This document shows, one piece after another, positions 12,049 to 22,302 of a DNA stretch of 64,000 bases. The notes beneath the pieces were generated by a model. The model made no database searches. It was not told where the DNA came from and was given only the letters and a program-made list of their open reading frames with translations. Within the stretch, counting starts at the first letter, position 1. Each line of letters opens with the position of its first letter. Origin of the DNA: Ulota crispa (lineage: Eukaryota > Streptophyta > Bryopsida > Orthotrichales > Orthotrichaceae); the NCBI GenBank assembly GCA_963920765.1, contig OY987248.1:4746539-4810538 (forward strand), written 5' to 3'. The translations under genes were made by a program, and so were the position numbers.

Positions 12049-12773
12049 TAAGTAAATAGTTCAGGAATGTTCATGCAAGAATCACCGGAAACCGTCGCCG
12101 AGTGGCCGAGTCCAGCTCTCATTCACGACCTACTGAAGTTCGCATTGGAAACAGAAGGCCATTAATTTTGGGGACAGCAAATCAGCGTCAGCAGAAGAAT
12201 TTCAATTTCCCACAGCAACGTCGTCGCAAACTGTCTTATCTGCAGCAAACGAAAGGACATCATGATGCCATTGAGTCATAAAACCAAGCATGCACGACCG
12301 TGCATTCGCCGGATAGTGCTCAAGTTCTTGTAAAAAGGTGCAGCTGCTGCTGCTGCAGCCAGTGTGGTTCAAAATTCTGCTGCGAACATCCAGTGCAAAC
12401 ACAGCACTCCAGCGGCAGGAGCACTCAAGCGGCAGAAGATCTGACTGTTGTTCACTTCTAATTATTTCCATCGAATCCTCCATTCTAGACCAAGATACAG
12501 TGTCCATGATAACACCCTGCTCTGCTCTGCTCTGCTCTTCTCTACTCTGCTCTGCTCTGGTCCCGTACCACTACGAACTTGCTCACAAGAACGATTCCAG
12601 ACTGCACACTGCAAACTGCAAACTGCCACCCCGCAATGACGTGGAGTAATTGACGTTACAAGGTGAGGGATCGTATTGCCGACAAACTTGCTGGGCAGAA
12701 TGCTTCAGTTCTCTGTTCTAACTGCTTTCCAGCAGCAGCGTCTTGAGTACTAAAGTGAGCAAGTGCAACAAAT
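12049..12773. other. GC-richer low-copy DNA, start of gene island
   Basis: Base composition rises here and no family repeats are seen. Open frames of about 100 codons exist on both strands (12202-12507 minus, 12338-12649 plus), but neither resembles a family I recognise, and both run through or beside simple-sequence DNA. Could be untranslated or regulatory sequence of an undetected gene. Confidence 0.4.
12516..12560. repeat. (CTCTG)n microsatellite, imperfect
   Basis: About nine 5-bp units of CTCTG/CTCTT/CTCTA. Confidence 0.85.
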
Positions 12774-13067
12774 AACATATTAGATAAATTGGGAAAAGTA
12801 GTACATTTTGGGATTTTCACTATTTCTTATTTCTGTCATTATGTAAAATTTAGCATATTACAATAAAAGTGAAGTCTCAGTGATTGCCTCCAAGAATTTC
12901 AAATAATTTCAACTTTGAGCTATAGCTATGCCTGTATGTAAGAATAAGGTGAAGTACAAAATGGTCCCTTCAAATAATCTCAACTTTGAGCTATAGCTAT
13001 GCCTGTAAGATTAAGGTGAAGTACAAAATGGTCCCTCCGTTTTTCCCAATCCGACTAGTATGGTGTT
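12774..13067. mobile_element. Degenerate family C element
   Basis: Left end AACATATTAGATAAATTGGG and right end TATGGTGTT match family C loosely. Internal 'gtacattttgggattt' matches 18132-18388. It contains a tandem duplication of about 66-70 bp ('caactttgagctatagctat', about 12899-13036) not seen in other copies. Confidence 0.55.
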
Positions 13068-13969
13068 AACACCGCATTCGCGTGCAAGCGAAGCCTCTTT
13101 TGTGAATTCAGAGAGCCAGTTTTCGACGTCGTTGCTTCAGTCAATCAGTATTAATAACTCCGACAGAGACTTGTTGGTGAACATTTCTCCGCAGCACAGA
13201 GTACGTAGCTTTGTTGCCTACTTGGTGGAAGACCTCAACTAGCGTCAATGGATCAACTTACTATAAAGATGTATCAGTTTTTGATGATCAGTTGGAAATA
13301 GATAAGCTTCAAGATCTGAGATGCTCAAGAAGAGTAGTAGCTACAGTGTCTCGACAAAGCAAGACTTCAGCACACCTATTTAATACACAATAAGTTGGCG
13401 TGGAGTAGTTAAACTTGTTAGTAGTCGACTCATTCGGAAGCGAATCGCCGAGAGGCGGTGCCAAATGATTTAGTGACAATGTACAAAATTACACCACAAA
13501 CGCCATAAAGACAACGGCAGGAACAAGAAGATCATGAAAACTGAAGAAAATGAAAGAAGGTTACGTGAACCGATCAAAGGTATCATGCATCAAGCAAAAT
13601 CCAGGAGATATTACAAACCATTGTAGTGGTAAGAATAACGCAATGCCCTTGATCTCTCTGTAACGATATCCAGTAACTGCAATATGAATCACATTTCAAT
13701 CTTGCGCCTTCAATGTCTCCTAGACTGCGTCTCAGCTTCTGCTCCAAGGAATGGTACTCTACTTCAATACTATTGCCAGCACTATTCACTGTAATATCGG
13801 CATGGCATGAGAGAATTCATGACCCTTTTTTGGAGCTGCAGATCCCGGAGTATTGTGTATTCATGTGCGTGACTTCTCCTTGCGTACAGATATGTATGGC
13901 CCCTGGTATTGCTGAAGCAGCTCGGTTTTCTCATCCGGTTGCTGCAGTTGCGAATAACCATGATAGATG
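13068..13969. other. Region downstream of the ERF gene
   Basis: Low-copy, moderate-GC DNA on the 3' side of the minus-strand ERF gene, probably containing its 3' untranslated region. On the minus strand, frames at 14106-13861 (Gln-rich near the end) and 13789-13583 (contains EVEYHSLEQKLRRSLGDIE) look somewhat protein-like. They could be further exons, but I cannot show splicing. Confidence 0.4.
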
Positions 13970-15625
13970 TTATTGCCAAGGACATGACGCCAGAGTGGGT
14001 GAATCCGAGGAGAACCCGGAGCTGGAGTACTGTATACCCGACGTGGTTGATATGACAGAGTGTTCTGGAGAATACTGGAACGAGGCGGACTCCTGCGTGC
14101 TCTCAAGACTGGAACATGACTGGGGGCTGCTGCGGAAGCCCAGATTCACGTCGACGGGCTCTGGCAATGTAGTTAAACAACCGTGCCGGATGCATTCATT
14201 TGGACTGAGACCTTGCAGTACTGGCACTCGCGTCGTTGGTGGGAGTGATATGAACTCCGGTGATTTGTACTTGTTCTGAGTGCCAAGGTTGGCGTGCAAC
14301 ACTGTCGCACTTCCAGTCGACGTCCTGGACGGATGATACGCTAGTTTGCTACTTGGCCAAGGAAGATATGCCAATGGGAAACTACTCGTAACGGCCTTTG
14401 GGAATGAATCCACGCCGAAGTTCGTCTTCGCTTTCGCCCCACGAAGCGCCCTTGCAGCTGCAAAATAACTCACCGAGATTAGACAAGCAAGGAAATGAAG
14501 GGCAGGTACTTAAAATTATTCAAAGAAAACGTTAAGCACGAGATTCGTGTTTGAGAGAGGGGTACCACTATCATAAGCCCTGGCAGCGTCCTCGGCGGTG
14601 TCAAAGGTGCCTAACCAGTGACGACACCGTCCAATTCTGTCACGGATCTCCGCAGACCATCGCCCCCACGGCCGCTTCCTCACACCTCGAAACGCACGTC
14701 CCGTGATGCAGCTCGCAGCCTCGCCGCTTGCTTCTCGGTCGCCTGCATCAGCAACGGTACTTGTGGCCGAGCATCCACTGGAAACACCACCACGTCGTTG
14801 GTACAATTCACCTCCAAAGCAGTTGAGTTTCAATGAACCACTACCGTGATCAGTTCCTTTAGAGATTGCTCGACGATATTTTTCCAGCTCCATCTTGTGG
14901 AGAGGTTTGAAGCTGGTTGATGACGTGGGTCTGAAAGTCCCCAGTGACGATGCTTTGAAACTCTCCCCAGTGGAAGTCTTAAAGCCTTCAGGAAGAAAAT
15001 CATCAGGAAAACCGCCTCTCTGTGACGAGCACACGGCCATCTGCAAGGCTTGATCCTCCAACACGTGATGAAAATCCGAATTATTCCATGTAGGGTTCAC
15101 CGACTGCATCGTCGTCGTGGTTTGCTCTGCAGTCGTGCCGAAGAGTACGCTTTGGCCCACAACAGCTGCAATTCCATCTAAATCTGGCTGGTCGAATGCG
15201 GTGCCAAACCTTTCAAGCAGAGAGGAAGCAGAGACTCTGCGATCCGTGTCCCCCGCATGGCATTGATCATGATCAAAACTGGTAAGAGTGTCACCGAGTT
15301 TAGCTGCTGGAGCAGCTGCAAATCCTCTGCCAGACAAGTCGACTTGCTCCTTGGTGACACCGAGGCTCTGGTCTTTCATCTTCTGCGGGAATGAGATGCA
15401 CGATTCAAGTAATGAACCCAGCGAGTTCACGGGGCTGGCAGCTCCTGCAGACCTGGACGTTTGCGAGACGCAACGATCACAGAGCGGGTGGAAAGCAGGT
15501 CCGCAGCATTGAAGGCACGCCATCCACGGTCGGTCCTTCTTTCTCGATACCACTTCCGGGGTCAGGTCTCGCCATTTGCGCTTCGCCGCTAGTCTGTTGT
15601 CCGGTAGCATATCGTGGAGTGCCAT
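13970..15625 (-). CDS. AP2/ERF-domain transcription factor, two exons
   Basis: Predicted nuclear DNA-binding regulator of the ERF family. Model: exon 1 15625-14566, intron 14565-14458, exon 2 14457-13970; 1548 nt, 515 aa plus TAA. The AP2/ERF domain spans about residues 312-367. Exon 1 gives [18 protein letters not shown] and [17 protein letters not shown]; exon 2 supplies [13 protein letters not shown]. Splicing at GTG|GTACCC...TTTGCAG|CTGCA (phase 1) restores the domain at its usual length (AYDSAARALRG), the main support for the model. Asp at the diagnostic '19' position favours ERF over DREB; position 14 is Ser. The start ATG has an in-frame TAG nine bases upstream. The N-terminus is basic (AAKRKW, SRKKDR), followed by a Cys pair pattern at residues 37/40/41 and 49/52. 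The middle and C-terminal parts are Ser/Thr-rich and may be activation or repression regions; I see no clear EAR motif. A 176-codon plus-strand frame (15391-15921) is its antisense shadow. The subgroup is not resolved, and the C-terminus may differ if more exons exist. Confidence 0.88.
14458..14565 (-). other. Intron of the ERF gene, inside the AP2 domain
   Basis: 108 bp, donor GTACCC, acceptor TTATTTTGCAG. If retained, translation runs on 16 codons ([16 protein letters not shown]) to a stop at 14516 and loses the last part of the AP2 domain, including the conserved ALRG and AKTNF segments. An alternative donor four bases upstream (GTGGTA) keeps the frame but shortens the domain by one residue, so I prefer the GTACCC site. 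Confidence 0.8.
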
Positions 15626-16840
15626 TTCTACCTAATCAGTGCCAGATGCCCCAACTTCCTGCCAATCCCAGTCGCTCTCGGACGATTCATCAACAGCCGC
15701 ATATACAAAGCATACTAGCTCAGCAGTTCGTCGAAAACCTCAAGTATTACCAAGACATACATGCTAACTCGAAAGAAAGTCAAATGAGAGTCTTCCCGAA
15801 GAAAAGTACATTGCTAAAGAGCGAGAACCCGTTGATGACCTGCACACAAGGCAAGTTTAGTACTGCTAATCACAGACACATCCAGGATTTTTTGCAAGGC
15901 ACCGAGGGATCCCAGTCTTGAGACTCTGGACCGGCTAGAGAATGATACGCCTACCTGCAAAATGATCACCGTCATGCTACTGAATGATTCCCTTCATTCT
16001 CATCGATATCACAAGCGGGATCACAAGTGTGTCGCATCAGTCCCGCCCACCCTTTTTCAGCTGTAAAGCAGCTCCTTGCTACCAATCAAACCACCCAGCA
16101 ACTGGAGCGAGGTATGCCTAATTGCAACGAGAAACTATAGCTGTGCATGCACGTAATTCTATTCCATCTCTAGCAGCAAGAGACTCTCGTCTGAGCTCCA
16201 CCCCAAGTAAGTTAGAGATTGCAATGATTCAGGTTACAGGGATGATCATTGTGTAAAAGATTCAGCGTAGGCGTCTAGAAGCATCACTCAAAAGCCCGGT
16301 GAGCAAAGCAGCTCCTCAGCTGAAAGCTGCATCGTCGGTTGTTTCAGTATTGTTGCTGCATTGGTCTTAGCAAAGCCAGTCAAGGAGGAAGCTCTTGACC
16401 GGTCTTTGGAAGAGGAAGCAGCAGAGGCTAGATCCTCCAAGCAAAGAAGGATGTAATGATGACAAGGCTCGCAATCAAGACAAACTCCATGCATAGTCTG
16501 AGGGAGCAAGGCTCGGGCTTCACGTAAGCTTAACACATAGCCAGCAGTAGCTCTAGTGCAAGTACTGGGCCCCAGGCATTCGGACAGGCAGCGGCAACTT
16601 ACGAGTCTCGCATGCGCAACCGCAGACGCCCAAGGGCGACAACACTAACACTCGCCAGACCCAGGCTTCGGTACGCTCGTATGCCAAGCCACCGCTGAAG
16701 CATGCGGCATTTATCTGGCAGCACCCTTGGCAGCAGTTGCTAGTATGGCAGGCACTATGGCTACGTCGTCCCAGCTAGTTAGCCTAGTTAAGCTTCCTAG
16801 CCTGCCTGCCTTCCTTCCTTGGCGTAGCTCAGTCCATGTA
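15626..16840 (-). promoter_or_regulatory. Presumed 5' leader and promoter region of the ERF gene
   Basis: Low-copy, GC-richer DNA upstream of the start codon, ending at an H element. No clear TATA box could be fixed. A minus-strand open frame at 16536-16288 (82 codons, with a Cys cluster reading CLDCEPC) could be an upstream ORF, an exon of something else, or chance. The segment 16560-16830 is rich in CCTGCC/CTTCC-type tracts. Confidence 0.4.
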
Positions 16841-17174
16841 AGGTAGGAGGCTCGAATTCGGAGCAGGCTCTAAAATGGAGCACCCCTCAAAATGTACTCT
16901 GTTTGTACATGTTTTTTTTCATAGTCCTTCAACAATGTATATGTCATGTATATTTGAGGAGGTGCTCCATTTTAGAATCTTATGGCCTTTCCACTTCAAA
17001 AATTCATAACTAATTCTACAAAGTTCCAAAAATTATAAAACAACTTGGGATAAATGCCACATGCCAATTCTTCTTGTCTTTCAAGGGAAATTTATTGAAG
17101 AATATTTCAAGAAGTTTCACCTACCTAAAATTCAATTTCAATCCTTAAATGCTCCATTCATGAGCCTCCTACCT
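16841..17174. mobile_element. Family H element, GGAGG subgroup
   Basis: Ends are AGGTAGGAGGCTCGAATTC and GAGCCTCCTACCT with TA flanks (16839-16840, 17175-17176). It is close in sequence to 42722-43051 and 63757-64000 ('aatgctccattcatgagcct' here, 'gatgctccatttatgagcct' there). It marks the upstream border of the gene island. Confidence 0.8.
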
Positions 17175-17191
17175 TATGTGGAGTTGTAGCT

Positions 17192-17569
17192 CAAGATTTT
17201 GTTTTGTTTGCTAACCAATGGTTGTATGGCGTTATTTGAAAATGGTCTATAGCTTGCAAGCTCCATCCCTCTTTTGGATGGAGTTGAAGGTGACCTTTGC
17301 AACATCGTGACTATTAATAATGAAATTTTGGAGAAGCTAGCTTTAATCAACATTTTTGACGGTGTCTTTTGATATGTCTCATCATAAAATAATAGCATCA
17401 ATTCTTAATCTGATAAAAATTTCATGAAAGCCTAGGCTACAATGCAATTTTCATTATTGCAATTTGGCATTTAATGTTATATCCTTTTTTCTTCTATAGG
17501 CTTGTAGCTTACTTCTTCTATTAAAAAAAAAAAAGCAATTGGGCATTTAATTGCTTAAAAAAAACCCTG
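17192..17569. mobile_element. hAT-like MITE, family J (decayed copy)
   Basis: Homologous to 19986-20427: 'ggagttgaaggtgacct', 'agcctaggctacaa' and 'gcaattgggcatttaattgc' all match. The right end is ...AAAACCCTG, the inverse of CAGGG. The putative 8-bp flanks TTGTAGCT and CTGCAGCC differ only by three C/T transitions, consistent with an aged duplication. Confidence 0.6.
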
Positions 17570-18131
17570 CTGCAGCCTAATCACTAGCTTAGCATATGAC
17601 AGACTCAAAGCATTGCCACCACGTCGCTGCACATGACACTGGAAGGAACACTGGAACGTCAAGTGAGTGGTCGGCGACCACTTTTTAGATGATCTGGAAG
17701 GTGCAACGAGCAAGTGACAAACAATTAATTAGTGAAAGCATGTGCCATTTTTGTAATTTTCTCAATTTGCACCCAAAAAAACTACTAAAGTGCTAAAAAT
17801 TCAAACTTAACACTGATATTCCCGTGTTTTGTAGCTGCTACAAGTACAGCTTAACCAAGGATGTTGCCTACCAAAAGTGTTGTCTATATTTGTATATGCA
17901 TTATTTAGTATTGGAAAAAATGATTTTATGAAAAATGTCAAAAAATCCTCAAAAAATCCTAGTTGACCAACAATATGCCTGCTTGGATTAAAAATTTACT
18001 ACCCCAATGAATGGGAGATTCATGTGGTAGCCAAATGCCCCATCTGTATACAATATGGGAGTCTTTATACAAAACAACAACATCCTTTAGGGGTTTTGTT
18101 GCATTTGTGAACGCTCATAGTAAAAGCAAAT
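17570..18131. other. AT-rich intergenic DNA, nothing recognised
   Basis: No gene or family match apparent. Confidence 0.4.
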
Positions 18132-18388
18132 AACACCATATTCATTAACTTGGGAAAAAGAGTACATTTTGGGACTTCTGAAGGTTTTAGTTGATCCCCT
18201 AAAACCGTGTTTGCAAGGCTTTTTTGGGTACATGTGCCCTCACTTGAGAGGAGGAATTTGCCAAGGAAAAAATCTTAGTGGGTCAAACCAAATCTAATAG
18301 TTTTGAATTTGGTTTAAGTTAGCCAATTGGATTTAAGGTGAAGTTCAGTTTGAGAATTGCGTTTTCCCAATTTAATGAATATGGTGTT
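18132..18388. mobile_element. Family C element with intact 4-bp duplication
   Basis: Left end AACACCATATTCATTAAC and right end TTTAATGAATATGGTGTT, flanked by AAAT on both sides (18128-18131 and 18389-18392). The interior contains 'gagtacattttgggact' and 'ggtgaagttcagtttgag', which matches, inverted, the 'acttcacctta' block of 39993-41199. Confidence 0.85.
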
Positions 18389-19973
18389 AAATGAAAAACT
18401 TTGGAAGATTAAGTAGACACTACCAAATTAGTATGCCCAATTAGTAAACTCCCAACGGGTTTCTACCAAAATTTTAAAAATCCTTCTTTGAAAGTAGCAA
18501 TGAAGTTTCTTTGCAACTCCAACTTTCCACCTAGTTGGTATGGATTGTAGGTGTCTACATCTAAAAGCATTCAAAATCTGAATAGGCATTTCAATGTAGT
18601 TCCTTATTTTTGTGCTTAGTCTTGTTGTCCATTGAAGCGTATTTTCTGAAAAGACTTAAATTAGTAGAAAGTGAAGGGATGGAATGACAAGAAAGCTTCG
18701 AATGACGCTCACTATAATTCTTTCCAGCCGCAAATGCCATTACAAGTATTGTTTGTGTGTATTTGGTGATTTTGGTCATTTGGTGTCATTCTCGAGGATG
18801 TCTTTACGCCCCGACATTCTACTAGTAGAGATGGGGACACAAAGATCCATTCCTCAATCACACCCCTCCCACACCATCACTAATTTATCAAATTTAAAAT
18901 TTAAAACTACATATGTTAAACGCTCTAATAATAAAGTGAGAATGTATTGGTTTTAGACTAATGGTGAACTAGTAATGATTTTAAAAGCATTTTAATCATA
19001 ATTTGATGCTTTTTCTAAATGATTTTTTATTAACACTTCTTCAAATTTGATTCATGTCAAATTTTAGTACATTGTATCCCTCTTTCTATTTACAAGAAGC
19101 TCGCTTGAGTTGAGGCAATTTCAAGCTCTAGAAGATGGTTAAATGCTAAGAAAATTGTTGGTGGAAGACTAAAAACTGATGAATATAGTATATTTAGTAA
19201 TGCAAAATTGCACTTGACATGGGTTCGAGGCATGGAGTTGGAATACTCTACATCTCAAAATTTAATGCATGTTTTCCCCTTTACAGGCTTTTAAATATGT
19301 AATTGATTTTTAGGTTTGATGAAGAATTGATTACATGGAGAGAGTTTGAGTGAAGAATGAATCTTTTTGTCCACATCTCTAATAAGAAATAGAGTACCCT
19401 TAAGCTTACTACATTTACCAACCCCTCATGTACTTTGCTTACCTAATATATATTTGCTTCTGTGCCACTTATGTCTACTTAAAGGTCCCATTTTATTAAA
19501 ACATGACATCTCATTTTTTTGGGTGAAAATAACGAAATCTCAATCTGTCTAAGCTGCAAATAAAGTACGGTGTGAATTTTTAATGCGTGACTGAGCGTAC
19601 CGAAAGCAATACTGAACTTTAGTTTTCAGATCATGACACCGTCATCATGGGTAATAAGATAACACGGGTTAAGTGTATATTGTTTTTATACAAGTAATCA
19701 TCTTGTTGGTCAGCATTTCGCACTAATTCCAAGGTGAGTTGCAGAGTTACTGGAATCTCCGCTTGGCACATATTTCCATGAGAAAGCAAGACCAGCCTCG
19801 ACGTCAAGTTAATGGGCTGCAGAATTGCAGAATGATCTGCCCTGGAGAGTGGAGACCGAGGGGCCACGACTGCACCACCTGCATTATGCTGATTTTGAGT
19901 ATTCCTCCCGGTCTTATTGATTATGTGCCGTGCAGTGATCCTACATGCTGGTTTAAATAGTAGCTCAAGTAGT
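18389..19973. other. AT-rich intergenic DNA, nothing recognised
   Basis: Short open frames of up to about 90 codons only; none looks like a known protein. Confidence 0.45.
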
Positions 19974-20658
19974 TTAACTCCTAAACAGGGTTTTTTTTTG
20001 TTTTCTCACCGATGCTTGAGTGGCGTTTTTTTGAAAATGCTTTGTAGCTTGCTGGTTCTGTCCCTATTTTGGTTGGAGCTGAAGGTGGCCTCAACTCATG
20101 GGTTTCTGGAGCATCATGGGATTTTTTTGTAGGTAAAAAATATTCATTGGTCATTTTTTGAAAACACCCTTATAACATTGCCATTACTTTATTGTATTGA
20201 ATTGGATTAGGCAACACATCAAAAAAATTAAAATGCTCAAATAATTTTAAAATAATGGCATCAATTTTCAATTTGATAAGGAATTTATGAGAGCCTAGGC
20301 TGCAACGCGATTTTTTTTATTGCAATTTAACATTTTTTGAAAAAAAATCACCCTTCTTTTCCTATAGGCTTGAAGCTAACCTTTTTTTCTGAGGCAATTG
20401 GGCCTTAAATTGCTCAAAAAAAAACTGCTCCTAAAAGTACCACGGGATAGTAGATTCAGTTACCTTATAATCGGCATTTGCTATCAATAAGAAGAATTGA
20501 TTTGGGATCTCAAATAACTCATTAGAACCATATTGATCTATATTTCAACTTCTTTGTTGATGATAAATGTAGTAAATGTATGGGGATCCATTCTAAATAC
20601 AAAAAAACACCTTATATTGTACTTGTCACAAAGGATCTTTCAGATGTTTAGGGGTTGA
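19974..20658. mobile_element. TTAA-family F element, split by a hAT-like MITE
   Basis: Once the nested MITE is removed, the left end reads TTAA-CTCCTAAAAGTACC. The right end is GATGTTTAGGGG-TTGA. It is homologous to the small copy at 45731-45954 ('atctcaaataactcatta', 'caacttctttgttgatg'). Confidence 0.7.
19986..20427. mobile_element. hAT-like MITE, family J, with exact 8-bp target duplication
   Basis: Ends are CAGGGTTTTTTTTTG and AAAAAAAAACTG, flanked by CTCCTAAA at 19978-19985 and 20428-20435. CAGGG-type ends with an 8-bp duplication are the hAT signature. It interrupts the terminus of the F element, so it inserted later. Non-autonomous. Confidence 0.85.
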
Positions 20659-21088
20659 AACGTTGCTGAATACGTTGAATAACTAACTTTAACATTTGGA
20701 TTTTCACAAGTTTTGCAGATATCAATTTTTTTTATAAGTTTTGTTAAATTATGCCACTTCTGTGAACATTGGTGCCATGGACAAAATTCATTCTTTCTCC
20801 ACAGTAAAATCAGCAGCTAAGATTGTTTATATATTTGTCTGATTCTTGCCTAAGGTTTGCCAATGTGGCTCAGTCTCATTGGATCTCATGACATTGGTTT
20901 AGAATTGGTAATCACTAATCAAGTATCACAAAAACCAATATTCAACAAGATGTAGAAGGATCAAGGCACCACAATATTACTACAAATATCACCAGCACAT
21001 CCAATCACAAACTAGGATTCGACAATGAGAAACAGATAAAGTCAAATAATGCGATCCTTAACGCTGGACATTGCTTGTGACTAATGCT
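20659..21088. other. AT-rich intergenic DNA, nothing recognised
   Basis: No feature supported. Confidence 0.4.
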
Positions 21089-21343
21089 AACACGATATTT
21101 ATTCATTAATTTGGGAAATGGCAATTCCCAATTTGTATGTCTCTTTAATCTGAAACTCTCATCTTAATTTTGTTTGGCACACCTATGAAACAACTGATAC
21201 TTTACAAATGACATACAGATGACAGATGTCTAAATCCGAATTAATCACAAAGAAGTGGAAATAAAATGGGTGTGGCATGAAATGAAAATGTGGCCAAAAG
21301 TCCCAAAATGTGTTGGAATTTGTAAATTACTGAATATTGTGTT
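21089..21343. mobile_element. Family C element with TGCT duplication
   Basis: Left end AACACGATATTTATTCATTA, right end ACTGAATATTGTGTT, flanked by TGCT on both sides (21085-21088 and 21344-21347). Divergent interior. Confidence 0.7.
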
Positions 21344-21553
21344 TGCTGCTTGATTTCTCTCAACTTTGTGTGGACTTGCAGGCTAATTCAACATTGATAT
21401 AGTGCAAGACATCATATTGAACCAAAAAAATTTGGCTAAAGATGTCAAATAGTCACCAAATTTGAATGCCAATAACTTTTTCCTTGCAAATGATACTGCC
21501 AATGTGTTTTCCTCTTGCTTATAGCTACAAAGTTTCAACTTGTTCACCCTTGA

Positions 21554-22302
21554 ATAACTCAAAGGACCAAAAGTGTTCTCACATGATTTTACAAGCTTTT
21601 TTGAGGATCTAGTTCTAATTTTTTGACCTTGCTATAAATTGCAATTATTAAGGCATTCAAGTGGTCCATACAAGTGGAGTAATGGCAAGGCAAGCCAAAT
21701 GTCATACAAGTGCCTCAAGAGCCCTCGATTGGGTGGGATATCATATGGGACAAGGTGGTACGCAATGTCTAACAAGTTGCAACCGGTCAATACCCCTTGC
21801 AAGATTCCTTGCGTGTGCTTTGTGGTAGTAGGAAATTTGCTAGCAAGGATTCAAGCATGTTCTAAACTCTTATTGTTGGAACCCTCACCAACAATATTGG
21901 TCATTATTTTTTGCACAATAGTAGTTTAAACCCTAAAACTTAACATAAAAAGAAGTGAAATTTTCAATAATTTGCAATGGTGTGCATTCACATTTGATGT
22001 TGCTACTCACAAAATTTGAGATGAATCAAGGGCTTATAGAATTTTGTAAAAATTAATAGATAGTGATTACTTGCCAAAAATTGAAATTTTGCCATCACAT
22101 GTTGTTTGATCAAATGATAAAATCTCCCATCTCCCACAATCAGTTATTCCCAAAATTTGCAACCTGTTTTCTAAGTAGGTGTTTCACCATTTTCAATGGT
22201 CACTTTTTGTGAATCATTTGATTGATTGAGATGCAATACATCAAAATTTTGGGTCTCCCAAAACCCTAATTTTGGTCAAATCACTTGGACTCTTAGGGGT
22301 TA
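21554..22302. mobile_element. Possible TTAA-family M element
   Basis: The right end TTGGACTCTTAGGGG-TTAA is clear. The left partner is weaker: ATAA-CTCAAAGGACCAAAAGTG at 21554. The inverse of the right end (CCCCTAAGAGTCCAAGTG) pairs with it moderately. The open frame at 21639-21929 inside it is not recognisable. Confidence 0.45.

Noticed and set aside
12202-12649. Frames of about 101-103 codons on both strands
   Set aside because: They overlap each other, run through or close to a CTCTG microsatellite, and show no recognisable domain.
15391-15921. 176-codon plus-strand open frame
   Set aside because: It lies largely antisense to ERF exon 1, which has a recognisable domain. Composition-driven shadow.
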